Below are positions 11,171-22,785 of a stretch of DNA of 64,000 bases, in pieces. The stretch's first letter is position 1, and each line of letters opens with the position of its first letter. Both the position numbers and the translations under genes were made by a program. The notes below the pieces were generated by a model. The model searched no databases, had not been told where the DNA came from, and saw only the letters and a program-made list of their open reading frames with translations. This DNA comes from Artemia franciscana (taxonomy: Eukaryota; Arthropoda; Branchiopoda; Anostraca; Artemiidae): contig NC_088867.1 of assembly GCF_032884065.1 (NCBI RefSeq), positions 57,052,675 through 57,116,674 of the forward strand, written 5' to 3'.

Positions 11171-12899
11171 ACGTTGTCTTTCACGCGTCTACCCAAAATC
11201 AACCTGATCTTTCATCCCTTAGTTCTATGGCTATCTACCATAGTTCTTCCCTAGGAATGATGTATGGACGGATGGATGATAGGCTTATCTATCAACAAAT
11301 GAAATAATATTATTTTTATACAATCCTAAAAAGGGGTTATGCCAGATTTGCCTCTCACCCGGACTATCTGCCTTAGCTTTTTCTACAGTTAGCCACGGAT
11401 TGATACCCGCAACTACTTGATTCTAATTAAAATATCTCTTACCAGTATTACCAAGACAATTTTTTATCATTTTTTTTTAACAAGCTCTAACAGTTTTAGT
11501 TTTTTATTCTAGTTAAAACAACCACTAATGTCTTAATATTTCAACCTTTATAAAACGGACTGTATACAACCGTTCATTCCCAAGTTGTTTTCAAGATTCC
11601 TGGAAAAGCCAGCGAATTTTCCAAGCAACAATTTCTCTCCGAAGAAGCCTTACCTTTAAGTTTCCTTGTTCAGTTATTATTTTAAAAAAAGAAGAAATAT
11701 TCAAGATTCGTGTTGAAAAAAGGGACAGAACAGTATTGTGTTCAAAAGGTTCTCCTTTGATGGAAGCCATAACAAATCTGAAGTTTGGTGAAACATCTTG
11801 TCTTGAGATACCATACTGTTTTGTTACATTTTATTTAACACCTTATTTCTTTTCTATCATGTTAGAATTTTTCCTGCTGTGAAAACGGTAAGTTACTCTA
11901 GTTATTGTGAATGTGAGGGATTACATTTAAAATTTCTTCCGAACATTGGTGGGGCATATGCTGAAACGCGTCAAAAGGGACTGAAAGGAATTCAGACAAT
12001 CATCAGAGGACGCTGCCTATGCAACGTCCCTATGCGCCAACAACGGCTCAGGAGGATCTCTACCTTATTTTATTTTTAAATTGTTTTATCCAATTTTCTT
12101 TTAATTGGGATACACATTTAACAGGGGAGCAGCGAAAGCTTTCAAAAATTGGAAACCCTTTGGAAGAGTAAAGAGAGCAGCTTCTGGCCTAAACTTTTTC
12201 TTGAAAAGGTAATAATTTGCAAAATTTTTTCAAGAGTCTCCAACCTCCCTTCCATATAATGTAGGCTCTCCTAGAATCAATTCCTGCACATTAACCTCTG
12301 TCTGCACATTTTTGCTATCAAAAATTAAGCAATAATTGCCAAGTAAAAAAAAGTCACTATCCATAATTAATCAGACTTGCTCATATCGATCTTGAATTTG
12401 GATGAAAAGAAAAGACTTTACTAGAATATATTCAGCTTCCTTTTTGAATAAATAAATAAATAGGCTCTTCCTAGCATCCATTTTCCCGCATTTGCTGTCT
12501 CATTCCATTTCCTTTCAATGTTACCAAATCAAATATTAACACGGAAAGTTCCCCACGCACGATATGAAATGATACTACCTAATTTGTGCCAGATTTTCTG
12601 ATTATTGACTTATCCTTTTCATAATTGAAACATGCCATACTCTTCGACAAAGAACTTACAAGACATTACGGTGGCACAAAATCGGAATATTTTATCTCTA
12701 AAGCAGCAGCCAAAAGCTCCGACAAAACAATTGCGGTTGCTCCCTATGGAAAAAACGTAATATTATTTAAATAGAAATCTAAACACAGTGATATTCTTTT
12801 TTGCGCCAATTCTTCAGTGTGGAGGAATTCATTAAATCAAGGCCTTAAGAAGTCATCGACATTAGGCGTGGCTGGCAGGCACGTACTCATAATTTTTTA
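11171..12899. other. No recognised feature
   Basis: No supportable exon, RNA or repeat. The 66-residue plus reading at 11879-12079 shows no motif, and I see no convincing splice sites around it. Confidence 0.4.
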
Positions 12900-13435
12900 C
12901 AGGGGGAGCAAGGAGGAACATTTAAACTTAAGACGAACAGAAATTATTCCGTACGTGAAAGTGGTAGTCCCCCCTCAACGCCTCACTCTTCACGCTAAAG
13001 CTTTTATTATCTAAAAAGTGAAGTTGCAATAAAGAGTCAAACTTTAGCATAAAGAACGAGGCGTTGAGGAGGGGAAAGTACCTGTCATATATGGAACAAT
13101 TTCTGTTCGTTTTAAGTATTAATATTGTTCCTTTCTTTCGATAAAAAAAAAAATGGTTTTTTATTTAATTTTTGAACGTTTTCCAACTGATGCATATTTG
13201 AATTCGTCTCGGCATAAACGAAAAATTGAAAGAAAATTTGCATATTAATTTTGACAGACTTATTCCGTATATGAAGGGTTCTCCCCTCCTCAATACCTTG
13301 CTCTTTACACTAAGGCTGTTAGCACTTTTTGCAACCAACACTGCCGTAATCTTTTTTGTTTATACAGAATAATTTTTTTTCGTTTCAAGTTTTAGTGTCA
13401 CTCATTGTTTTCAGTTAAAAATTTATTTTAAGATA
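12900..13435. repeat. Family A foldback unit plus short flank
   Basis: Left arm about 12900-13002 (AACTTAAGACGAACAGAAAT to TTCACGCTAAAG). Loop about 13003-13035. Right arm about 13036-13150 (ACTTTAGCATAAAGAACGAG to TTCTGTTCGTTTTAAG). Both arms share the copy-specific text GTCCCCCCTCAACG/CGTTGAGGAGGGG only partly. A second arm-like fragment lies at 13255-13315 and 13370-13435. The hairpin end of the family is absent. Confidence 0.7.
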
Positions 13436-14164
13436 ATTTCTAATCATCACCTATCTGGGGGAGATAATTCACTGCTAGAAAATAGTGCAGACAACCTTGA
13501 TAGTTATGAAAAACTTTCAGTCTATTATATAAAGTTTATTATCCACACTTTACAATACAATCCTTTTTATTTCGGGAACGTTTGCTTTTCAAAGAATAAA
13601 AATCTGTTTTTACTCGGCCGACTTTGCCTGAAAAACCATAGTGAAGACAGGGCTTTATAAATCGCCTACTGAATTTCAGAAACTAGAAGGCTACTGTAAC
13701 AAAAGAGAGCTGTTTAAGGGATCATTTAAAAACTTCTATTTATGCCTAATTGCTTTTATAAATTTGAATTGATAGCACTTTCCCATAAAGTGCACTTTTG
13801 GTTGTTTCTCCCATTTTTTGAAATGAAAAAAAGTGTCTTTTCCATTGAAATGGCCAGATAAAATGTGTTTTCAAAACCAAGACAGGAGCAAAAAGCTAAG
13901 GGGATAAGGACGTCCCTTCCCCTCAGTTATCGCCATTAGAACTAGCACACAGGCCCCATCGCAAAATGAAGTTTGAAGGTTCAATTCATAACTCTTGATC
14001 ATTCAAGCTTAATTTTTGGTAGATTTTTTGTTGAAAAGTTTTTAGGTTTAATTGATTTGTTTTCCCAATAATCTTTTACTTTTAAGATATGTAGGAGATT
14101 TATAAGACTTACTAAGAGAGTTTAGAAAGGGAGTATATGTGAGGGGTTTTTATAAGCCTCAAGT
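13436..14164. other. No recognised feature
   Basis: No supportable gene, RNA gene or repeat seen. Confidence 0.4.
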
Positions 14165-15700
14165 TAAGGGCTTTGGACCAAAATTATTGCATCGGTACCG
14201 TTATATGCTTCCAAACACTTCCACTTAAGAAGTGGCTCCAAAAGTGCCGTTTTTAGTGCTATATGGCACTTATGGATGGTAAAATTGATAAAAAGCACGT
14301 AGATATGAGAAATAGCTTTGAAATAAGCCTTCCTAGGATCTGCTTTTAAAAATGAGTGCATCAAATTTACAAAAATAGTAAGTTATCTGATAAGTAATAA
14401 TAAGAAGGGGAAAACCGTGATTGAAAAGAAAATCCAAGCAGGAGTTGAACGCATGACAATCTAATTCGAAGTGTAGCGCTATACTAACAGAACCATACCT
14501 CTAATAATTTAATTGTTTTAATTGTTGTTATAATTAATGTAATTGTTGTCTAATAATTTATGTTTGTAGGACTTTAATTGTATTGCTTATTAAGGAGGCC
14601 TAGAGAAAGAAAATGTTCGAGGTGTTTTTGCAAACCTCCATTTAAGGGTTTTAGATCACAATTATTACAGTTATACTGTTTTATACCTTCAGGATTTTGG
14701 AAGAAGTGGCACCAAAAGTATTGTTTCAGTGCAATATCTGACTTAAAAATGGTAGAATTGATAAAAAGCACGTAGATACGAGAAAAGTTTTTAAATGAGC
14801 CATTAAACATCACTCTAAGAAGTTCTGGTAGCCCAATAACCCCAGCTTTTCCAATGGAGAGATGGCAGTGAAAGAGCCGTTCTTAGTGCCATTTGAAACT
14901 TGCAGATATTGGAATTTATAGACAAGAACTTACATATGAGCAATATTTTTTTATATGAGCTATCAGAAATCTATCTACGATGTTCTGGTGTCCCACTAGT
15001 CCCGCCCCTTGAGAAATGGCTAAAAATGCCTTTTTTCGTGCCATATGGCATTGCAGATGGCAGAAATTATATATAAAACACGTATATATTAGAAATAGCT
15101 TTTGAATGAGCTCTAAAGCATCTCTCTATGATGTTCTAGTAACCCCGGTAAGCCTGGAAAGAAGAAGAGAAAATACCGTTTTAATATTTTTTAACTTTTA
15201 GTTACTATGGGCTGTGGTTCACTCTTTACTAGGTTACAGCTAATGCTTCAACCATGACAAAAAGCTTATTGCAAATTCTTCCAAGAAACTAGTTAACATC
15301 GAAATCTGTGCAATCTAATAGGCATTAGAATTTGAAAAAGCCCAGTAAATATAAGCAATAGCTTATAATAAAGCTATTAAAAATCTATCTATAAAGGTTA
15401 TTGTTTCAGTGGTTTACTTGTGAACATATGGCTTATAAAACTTACTAAGTGGGTTGGGATGGGGAATGGACGGGAGGGATTCTTACAAACCTCCAATTAA
15501 GGGCTGTGGAACATAACTGTCACAAAAGTACATGTTTTGTTCTTCAGGGCATTTCTAATTATGAAATGACACCAAAAGCGTTATTTTCAGTGATACAGCG
15601 CACTTACAAATGATAGAATGATAAAAAAAAGCACTTTGATATGAGCAATAGCTTTCAACTGAGCCATTAAGGGCTAGCAGAAGTCCAAGCAGTTTACACC
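14165..15700. repeat. Degenerate ~165-bp repeat array
   Basis: Recurring blocks: AGAAGTGGCACCAAAAGT, GTGCCATATGGCACTT, ATTGATAAAAAGCACGTAGA, TATGAGAAATAGCTTT and TCTAAGATGTTCTGGTARCCC. Units start near 14210, 14700, 14860, 15010 and 15555. The several 65-79-residue readings in both strands here are readings of this array. A GTTACTATGGGCTGTGGTTC block at about 15198 closes one unit. Confidence 0.75.
14433..14495 (-). pseudogene. tRNA-like relic
   Basis: On the minus strand, GTTCTGTTAGTATAGCGCTA resembles an A-box region and GCGTTCAACTCC a B-box, spaced about as in a tRNA. The acceptor arms do not pair well and no clear anticodon stem is visible. Best read as a decayed tRNA or a tRNA-derived fragment. 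Confidence 0.3.
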
Positions 15701-16324
15701 CAAGTCAATTCTTTTTCAGAGGCGGCAACTCGGTCAAAGACAAAGTTATCAGTTTCCTTCGTCGCTTCAACTAAATAAACATGAGAAGGTTGAACTTAAG
15801 GGTTTCTCACACAAAACTACGATTAGGCACAGGTTATCCTTAGCAACTGTTCTTGTAATTATTTATACAATATAATTTTTTTATATATATCTATTAACCG
15901 GCAGTTTGGTGTCTGCACGTTACTTATTCTCCAGACTCTGTTTAAACCGATTACAACTATCTAATACTTCTCTGAGTCGCTCAAGAACAATCCAAGTGGT
16001 TAGTCCCTTGGTCTAATTTATGCATTCTCACGCGCTCCAATTACAGCTGCATCTAGTCTTTTGAGGGGAATTTTTTTACTTCGAAACACAAATATGTAAA
16101 GTAATTGAAGGGACTGCAGCCAACAACTACATATTATAGAAATAAGTTTCTGATTGTTGAATAGAATATTTTTTGTTCTATTTTTTGATACCCCACAACA
16201 GTAGTGTCAAGTGTAGCAATCTAGAATGAAAACAAGAAACAGGTTTTTTAATTTTTTGGAATACTCTTTAAGATTTAATCCGATCAAAATATTCACCAGA
16301 TTTTTTTTTTTTAATCTATTAAAA
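15701..16324. other. No recognised feature
   Basis: No supportable gene or repeat seen between the 165-bp array and the following element. Confidence 0.4.
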
Positions 16325-19050
16325 TAACAAGAGCTAAGAGCTTATATGACACTTGTGACAAGGTCGGAAGAGCCAAGAGCTCATATGTTATGAGCTCTAG
16401 CAAAATTCTAAGAATCAATAGATTGCTTTAAAAGGAAAATCAGAGGCTTAATGCCGGTCGGGATTTAAAATAAGAGCTCTGAGTCAAGAGGTCCTTCTAA
16501 ATATCAAAATTCATTAAGATCCGATCACCCACTCGTAAGTTATAATTACCTCAATTTTTCTAATTTTTCATCTCCCTTCAGCCCCCCAGATGGTCAAATT
16601 GGGGAAAACGTCTTTATCGAGTCAATTTGTGCAGCTCTCTGACACGCCTACCAATTTTCATCGTCCTAGCACTTGCAGAAGCACCAAACTCGCCAAATCA
16701 CTGAACCCCACCGCCTAATTCCACAAAAGAGAGTGGATCCAGTCCGGTTACGTCAGTCACGTATCTATGACATTTATGAGCTTTTTTCAAGATTTCTGGT
16801 TTCCCCTCCAACTCCCCCAATGTCAAAAGATCTGGTCGGGATTTGAAATAACTGCTCTGAGACATGAGTTCCTTCTAAATATCGAATTTTATTAAGATCC
16901 GGTCACCCGTTCTTAAGTTAAAAGTGCCTCAATTTTTCTGATTTTTCCAAATTAACAACCCCCAGCTCCCTCAAAGAGAACGAATGCGTACCAATTACGT
17001 CAATCTCGTATCTACAATTTGTGCTTATTCTTTCCATCAAGTTTCATCCCAATCTCTCCCCTCTAAGGGTTTTCCAAGATCTCCGGTTTCCAAGATTTAT
17101 GTTTCCCCCTTCAACCCTCTATGTATCCAGATCTGATTCGAATTAAAAATGGAGCATCTGAGACATAATATTCTTCTATATATCAGGTTTCATTAAGATC
17201 CGATCACCCATTCGCAAGATACCTCGATTTTCACGTTTTCCAAGAACTCCGGTTCCCCCTCCAAATCCCTTCAATGTCACCAGATCTGGTTGAGATTTAA
17301 CATGAGAGTTCTAAAGCACAAGATCCTTCTAGACATCAAATTTCATTAGAATCTGATCACCCGTTCGTAAGTTGCAAATACCTCTTTTTTCTAATTTTTC
17401 CGAATTACCCCCCCTCTCCCCATCTCCACCAAATCCGGTCCGATTATGTCAGTCACCTATCTTGGACTTGTGCTTATTCTTTCCATCAACTTTCATCCTG
17501 ATCTTTCCACTTTAAGCGTTTTCCAAGATTCCTCCCCACCAATGACACTGGATCCGGTCGGGATTTAAAATAAGGGATCTAAGTTTCAAGGTTCTTCTAA
17601 ATATGAAATTTCATTAAGATGCGATCACTCTTTCGTGAGTCAAAAATACCTCATTTTTTCTAATTTTTTAGAATAAACCCTCCCCACAGCTCCCCCAAAG
17701 AGAGCAGACCCATTCCGGTTACGTCAAACCCGTATCTATGACTTCTACTTATTTTCCCCACCAAGTTTTATCCCGATACCTCCACTCTAAGCGTTTTCCA
17801 AGATTTTAGGTTCCACCCCATAACTTCTCCTTCACCGGATCCGGTCAGGATTTAAAATAAGAGCTTTGAGAGACGATATCCTTCTAAACATCAAATTTCA
17901 TTAAGAACAGATCACTCCTTCGTAAGTTAAAAATACCTCAATTTTTTTAATTTTTCAGAATTAACCCTCATCCCCCAACTCCCCCAAAGGGAGCCGATCC
18001 GTTCTGGTTATTTCAATCACATATCTAGGACTTATGATTATTTTAACCACCAAGTTTCATCTCGATCCCTCCACTCTAAGCGTTTTCCAAGATTTTAGGT
18101 CCCTTTAACTCCCCCCAATGTCACCGGATCCAGTAGGGATGTAAAATAAGAGCTCTGAGACACGATATCCTTCCAAAAATCAAATTTCATTAAGATCCGA
18201 TCACTCCTTCGTAAGTTAAAAACACCTCATTTTTTCTAATTTTTCGGAACTAACCCTCCCCCCAAAACTCCCCAAAGAGAGAGGATCCCTTCCGGTTATT
18301 TCAATCACGTATCTAGGACTTGTGCTTATTTTTCCCACCAGTTTCATCCCGATCCCTCAACTCTAAGCGTTTTTCGAGATTTTAGGTCCCCCCGTCAATT
18401 CTTCCTAAGGTCGCCGGATCCAGTTGGGATTTAAAATAAGAACTCTGAGACAGTATATTCTCCCAAACTTCAAATTTCATTAAGATCCGATCACTCCTTT
18501 GTAAGTTAAAAATACCTCATTTTTTCTAATTTTCTGAATTAACCTCCCCCCCAACTCCCCCAAACAGAGCAGATCCGTTCCGGTTATGTCAATCATGTAT
18601 CTATGACTTCTACTTATTTTTCCCACCAAGTTTCATCCCGATCCCTCCATTCTAAACGTTTTCCAAGATTTTAGGTCCCCCAACTCCCCCCAATGTCACC
18701 AGATCTGGTCGGGATTTAAAATAAGAGCTTTGAGACACGATATCCTTCAACCATCAAATTTCATTAAGATCCCATCGCCTGTTCGTTAGTTAAAAATACT
18801 TCATTTTTTCAAATTTTTATCGAATTAACCGACCCCAACTCGCCCCCCCCAGATTGTCAAATCGCAAAAATGACTATATCTAATTTGCTCTGGTCCGGTC
18901 CTCGATACGCCTGCCAAATTTCATCGTCCTAGCTTACCTGGAAGTGCCTAAAGTAGCAAAACTGGGACAGACAGACCGACAGACAGACAGACCGACAGAA
19001 TTTGCGATCGCTATTTGTCACTTGGTTAATACCAAGTGCCATAAAAACCA
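16325..19050 (+). mobile_element. Helentron/HINE-like element with ~300-bp tandem core
   Basis: The 5' part (16325-16440) begins AACAAGAGCTAAGAGC and contains TATGACACTTG. The core is about eight degenerate ~300-bp units, each with TTTCATTAAGATCCGATCAC, AAATACCTCATTTTTTCTAA, a C-rich stretch, GAGCGGATCCGTTCCGGTTA, GTTTCATCCCGATCCCTCCA and CCAAGATTTTAGGTCC. The 3' end carries a GACAGACAGACCGACA run (about 18969-19001) and a perfect hairpin CACTTGG-TTAATA-CCAAGTG at 19019-19038. ATGGCACTTG-type text occurs near both ends in inverted orientation. Subterminal inverted repeats, a tandem core and a short 3' hairpin are the layout of HINE elements (non-autonomous Helentrons); the class is inference. 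A truncated second copy lies at 38.9-39.7 kb on the minus strand. No coding sequence. Confidence 0.6.
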
Positions 19051-19500
19051 CCAAAAACACTAATTCAGGAACATCAGGCAAACTCCAAATGTTTTAACAT
19101 AAGAGGTACAGGAAGATTCCTTGAGAGCCCGTCCTGCCTTAAACATAACTCTTATATAAGTTCTGCTAGCCCAATAGCCTCAGCTTGTCTTTCAGATGTT
19201 GGAATTTATAGGAATAACGTAGATATGAGCAATATCTCTTATATGAGCTATAAGAAAATCAGTCTACGATGTTTTGGTAACCTGATAGCGCCACCACTTG
19301 AGAAATGGCACAAAAACTGCCATTTTAGTACCATTTTGGATTTGCAGATGGTGGAATTTATAAAAATCGCGTAGCTATAAAAAATAGCTTTTGAATGAGC
19401 TATTAAACATCTTTCAATGATGTTCTGGTAACCCGCTAGGCCTAAAAAAAAGAAGGGAGACACTGCTACCAATGCAAAAAAAAAACTTTTCTTGGTTGTT
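19051..19500. repeat. Continuation of the ~165-bp repeat array
   Basis: The blocks GAGAAATGGCACAAAAACTG, TTGCAGATGGTGGAATTTAT, CGTAGCTATAAAAAATAGC and GATGTTCTGGTAACCCG reappear, matching the array at 14.2-15.7 kb. The HINE-like element therefore seems to lie inside this array. Confidence 0.7.
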
Positions 19501-19739
19501 CAAGGAGGGGGACTATAATTTCTCTGAATATGGTTTTAGACCATGCTGATTCCAATGTTACACTCTTCATTTTGATCTGACACCATTTTTGAGAGGTTCC
19601 AGGTTTTTTCGAAATTACAATAGATTTCTTTTTGCAATGAACTTTTATTTTTAAGAAAAACCGAAATATTAGTTATCTTCCTGAATCAGTTTCAGATGGC
19701 AATTTTTTTTCCACCAGGTAGTTTTTTAAAACGCTTCTT

Positions 19740-19860
19740 TTTCGCTTTTAGTTTCTATGGACTGTGGTTCGCTCTTTACTAGGTTGCTGCTGCCGCTGAA
19801 CACTGAACTGAACACTGAACACTGAACTGAATAGAACTGAACACTTGTAGTGCCACTAGC
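19740..19860. repeat. Array-end block and CTGAACACTGAA short tandem repeat
   Basis: TTTCTATGGACTGTGGTTCG at about 19754 matches the block at 15.2 kb. It is followed at about 19795-19850 by a short tandem repeat of CTGAACACTGAA with indels. Confidence 0.6.
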
Positions 19861-19979
19861 GGCAGTAGTATTAACCAATAGCCTTTGTTCAGTAGAACAT
19901 ACCTCTCATCAAGTCCTGGAAGTATCAACTTAACACAATTAGCCATCGCAATGACATTGCTGAAATGTCCTTTTGATAA

Positions 19980-20535
19980 CCTGTATGTTCATATACTTCT
20001 AGAAATTTTTATCTTAATCCTCTTATCCCTACAAGTAGTTACAATATAAGTATTAGTAATAGTGGTGAATGTAGCAGTGACACTAGTTTTAGCAGTAGGG
20101 GACACATATTGCCTTTTGGTAAGATGATCTTCCCCTTTAAGTGTTCTCTGAAAGTTCCAACTTACTATCCAAATCAGTTCTTGAGATATGCTATTTTGAA
20201 AATGTGTATGCACATAAAGTCTTTGGACTTTAATTTTCCCTTAATACTGAAAACGGAGTAGTGTGGTAGTAGTAGTGGTGGCAGTTTTAGTAGTCTTGGT
20301 AGCATGCACATATTGCCTTTTTGATCATATCCCTTATTATTTCCTGAATTTTCCAAATTATCACATACTCAGTTATTCCTATTTTCTACCCTTTTTACAA
20401 TCCTTATACACATAACGTGTTTTGATTTAGTTCAACATCCCCCTCAACATTTTCTGAAAGGCTCATCTGAATGCCCTTTGTCTGCCTGGAAAATAAAGTT
20501 CAAACATGCATACCTTTCTCAATAACATATCCTAT
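19980..20535. repeat. Two related ~230-bp units with TAGTAGTGG-rich cores
   Basis: Unit 1 has TAATAGTGGTGAATGTAGCA, then CACATATTGCCTTTTGGTAA, then CTGAAAGTTCCAACTTACTA. Unit 2 has GTAGTAGTAGTGGTGGCAG, then GCACATATTGCCTTTTTGAT, then CACATAACGTGTTTTGATT. Both share GAAAATGTGTATGCACATAA-type text. The open frames on the minus strand here are repeats, not genes. Confidence 0.55.
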
Positions 20536-20539
20536 GTGT

Positions 20540-21475
20540 AAAGATTAAACGAACAAAGGGCTTACAGCCCTTGTCTCGAGGACTGTGGGGAGGTTGAAAT
20601 CCCCAAAGACATAATTACTGGACCTTTACACAAGGCTGAACAAAATAGGTCTCATAAAATATCGATCACATATGTTTTGAGGAATGATAGGTTTGGGGAG
20701 GGGGACTGATGGTCCTCCATCAATTTTTTGCTCTTAAGGGAACTGAAACTTCCGACTTCCAATCAAATGAGTTCCATCCGTTCCAAAGCTTATACAATCA
20801 ACCATTCCGTAAAAACCAGCTTATCCACCGGGGCATAGCTTACAACATTTGGCCATGGGCTCTGAGGGATTGTGTCCACCCTAAAGACATTGTTGTATAA
20901 TTTTTGGACTATTAGTAACAACATGGCTATTTCACAATTTCAATTGAATATGTTTCAGGAAAAAAGGATGTCAGGGGGGGCTAGCTGCTCTCCATAATAT
21001 TCGACTCTTAAAAGGGAACTACAGCTACTCATTTCCATTCAAATGCACCTCTTCTAAATTTCAAACCACCACCCCCTTTCATAAGAACCTTAAAAGCCTC
21101 TGAAGTATAGCTTACAACCCTTACCCCCAGACTCTGGGGGATTCTGTCAGCACCAAAAGCCTTGTTATATGATTTTTGGACGATTTTTAAAAAAAAATTG
21201 CTATCTAAAAAATTTTATGGATACAATTGTGGAAAATATGACGTAAGGGGGGGGGACTGCCCTCAGATCGCTTTGACTCATAAAAAGGCAAATAGAACAT
21301 CTTATTTCTAATCAAATAAGCCCCTAGCGAAGTTTTTATGACCACCCTTTCCATAAAATCCTTATTTGCCTCCGGGGCATAGCTTACAACCCTTGGGCTA
21401 GGGGGGTATCATCCTAAAATACATCCTTTCAGCTACGCTGAACAAAACGGCTATCTCAATATTTTGATAAACTCC
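20540..21475. repeat. Four tandem ~265-bp units distantly related to family A
   Basis: GGCATAGCTTACAACCCTTG-type text recurs near 20565, 20830, 21110 and 21365. It is followed each time by a TGTGGGG block, CCTAAAGACAT, and GCTATCTCA-AATTTTGAT. The same order (purine-rich block, AAAGACATAGTTATT, ACTATGCTGAACAAAAT, GGCTATCTCAAAATTTTGAT, GGGCACTAGAACTTT) is found once inside each family A copy. Confidence 0.65.
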
Positions 21476-21535
21476 AAAAACAAAAAGAGCAATAGGGAAT
21501 TTTTTAAGACAGTTGGAAACAAATTAGAATGAATA

Positions 21536-21566
21536 TTTCGGCCCTATGTCCAAGGGCCGTCCTCAG
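21536..21566 (-). ncRNA. Hammerhead-like motif downstream of the Penelope-like nuclease
   Basis: On the minus strand: CTGAGGA (fits CUGANGA), one C, stem GGCCCT, loop, stem AGGGCC, GAAA. Sequence and structure match 9649-9679 with changes mainly in the loop and at the variable core base. It sits 3' of the Penelope-like coding relic on the same strand, as expected for an element-borne ribozyme-like motif. Confidence 0.45.
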
Positions 21567-21734
21567 CAATACAAATAAGAAAAAACAACTTACAAGAGGC
21601 TAAAATCAATAAAACTAAAATGAATAACAGTTTTTCAAAACAGTCCCAGCATCCTTACCTCAGCGAAGTTCAACCAGGGCTGATAAATAAATTGTTTTGA
21701 AACGAGGCAATTCATTGAAATGAAAGAAAATGAT

Positions 21735-22292
21735 TTAAAAACACGTTTTGAATGCCAGCCTAGCTTTTTTCGCTGCTGATCTTATAGGTCTATTTGTGAC
21801 AGGTTCTGTGTTAATATCTATTGATTTTTTATAATATTTCATAAGGTCATTTTTAATTAAATTTGTGTATAGAGCATTCAGTGAATATTCTCCTACATCC
21901 CTATTTAAGGAAATAGTATTATTAATCTTAAGTCTGATTTCAATTGCTTCTCGAACTGCTTGCTTTACGCCTAGATTATTGCTAATAATGGCAGATTCTT
22001 CAAAAAGTAGTTTGTGGCTAGGATTTTCGAAAACATGACTCCTTAAAGCAGAATCAAAAGAAACATAAGTAATATTAGAATTCAGAGCTTTGGTGATATC
22101 ATCTTTATGTTGTTGTAGGTGTTTCTCGAAATTCTGGTGGGTTCTCCCTACATAGAATTTGCCACAGTCGCATGGTATTTGATAGACGCCTCTTTGGCGA
22201 GTAACTGGAGTCTTATCTTTACCAGAATTTACGACATGTATGATTTTTAAATTATTGGTAAATTCATCATACAGATTATTTTTTTTGTGCAT
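21735..22292 (-). pseudogene. Penelope-like element GIY-YIG endonuclease domain (C-terminal part of pol)
   Basis: This open frame of 185 residues begins with an ATG just after an A8 run. Near residue 35 it has GVYQIPCDCGKFYVGRT, the GIY-YIG start of the nuclease linked to reverse transcriptase in Penelope-like retroelements, with the CxC typical of that group. Then come a conserved basic stretch and QQHKDDI (the H-K region), and further on FEESAIISN and REAIEIRLK, matching the family's glutamate-bearing C-terminal helices. The basic tail RPIRSAAKKARLAFK precedes the stop. This would nick target DNA for retrotransposition. The upstream part is in another frame and the reverse-transcriptase catalytic core is missing, so the element is dead. 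The hammerhead-like motif lies about 170 bases downstream. Confidence 0.8.
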
Positions 22293-22560
22293 ACTTTTTT
22301 AAGATTTCTATTGATTTTTGGGATATATGGGAGGTAAATTATGTTTTGGGGCTTATCGGGTTTCTCACATGGTAAATTATTGTTGATTTTATGGGAGTGT
22401 TTTTTCACTCTACGGTTAATTGTATTATTAATAAATAAAATAGGATACCCCTTTCCAAAAAGTATGTCCCTGATAAAGCCTAGTTCAGCTGTGATGTAGG
22501 AATCAGAACAAATGTTTAGGGCACGATTGACGAGAGATATTACGACACCTCTTTTAACTT
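22280..22560 (-). pseudogene. Penelope-like element, reverse-transcriptase thumb remnant
   Basis: Minus strand, frame-shifted by one base from the nuclease frame at the A8 run. Readable text includes KRGVVISLVNRALNICSDSY, ITAELGFIRDILFGKGYP and NRRVKKHSHKI, then PQNIIYLPYIPKINRNLKK. This is the thumb and linker region that normally joins the reverse transcriptase to the GIY-YIG nuclease in Penelope-like elements. It ends at about 22560, where an inverted partial copy begins, so palm and fingers are absent. Confidence 0.7.
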
Positions 22561-22589
22561 GCGGGGGTTTACATTTGAATTAAACCACC

Positions 22590-22785
22590 CCCCACAAGTT
22601 AAAAGAGGTGTTGTAATATCTCTCGTCGATAGTGCCCTAAACATTTGTTCTGATTCCTACATCACAGCTGAATTAGACTTTATCAGGGACATACTTTTTG
22701 GAAATGTGTATCTTCTTTTATATATTAATAATATAATTAACCGTAGAGTGAAAAGACACTCCCATAAAATCTGGGAATTTTTAAT
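22590..22785 (+). pseudogene. Inverted second copy of the Penelope-like thumb region
   Basis: Plus strand reads KRGVVISLVDSALNICSDSY, then ITAELDFIRDILFGN and NRRVKRHSHKI. It is nearly identical to the minus-strand copy at 22376-22560, the two facing each other around a spacer at about 22561-22590. Similarity ends after CACTCCCATAAAATC (about 22770). The 123-residue frame that continues to 22930 is then unrelated, low-complexity Phe/Ser-rich reading. Confidence 0.75.

Noticed and set aside
16450..18960. CRISPR-like regular repeats
   Set aside because: Units are ~300 bp, degenerate and contiguous without unique spacers, in a eukaryotic context: a satellite-like core, not CRISPR.
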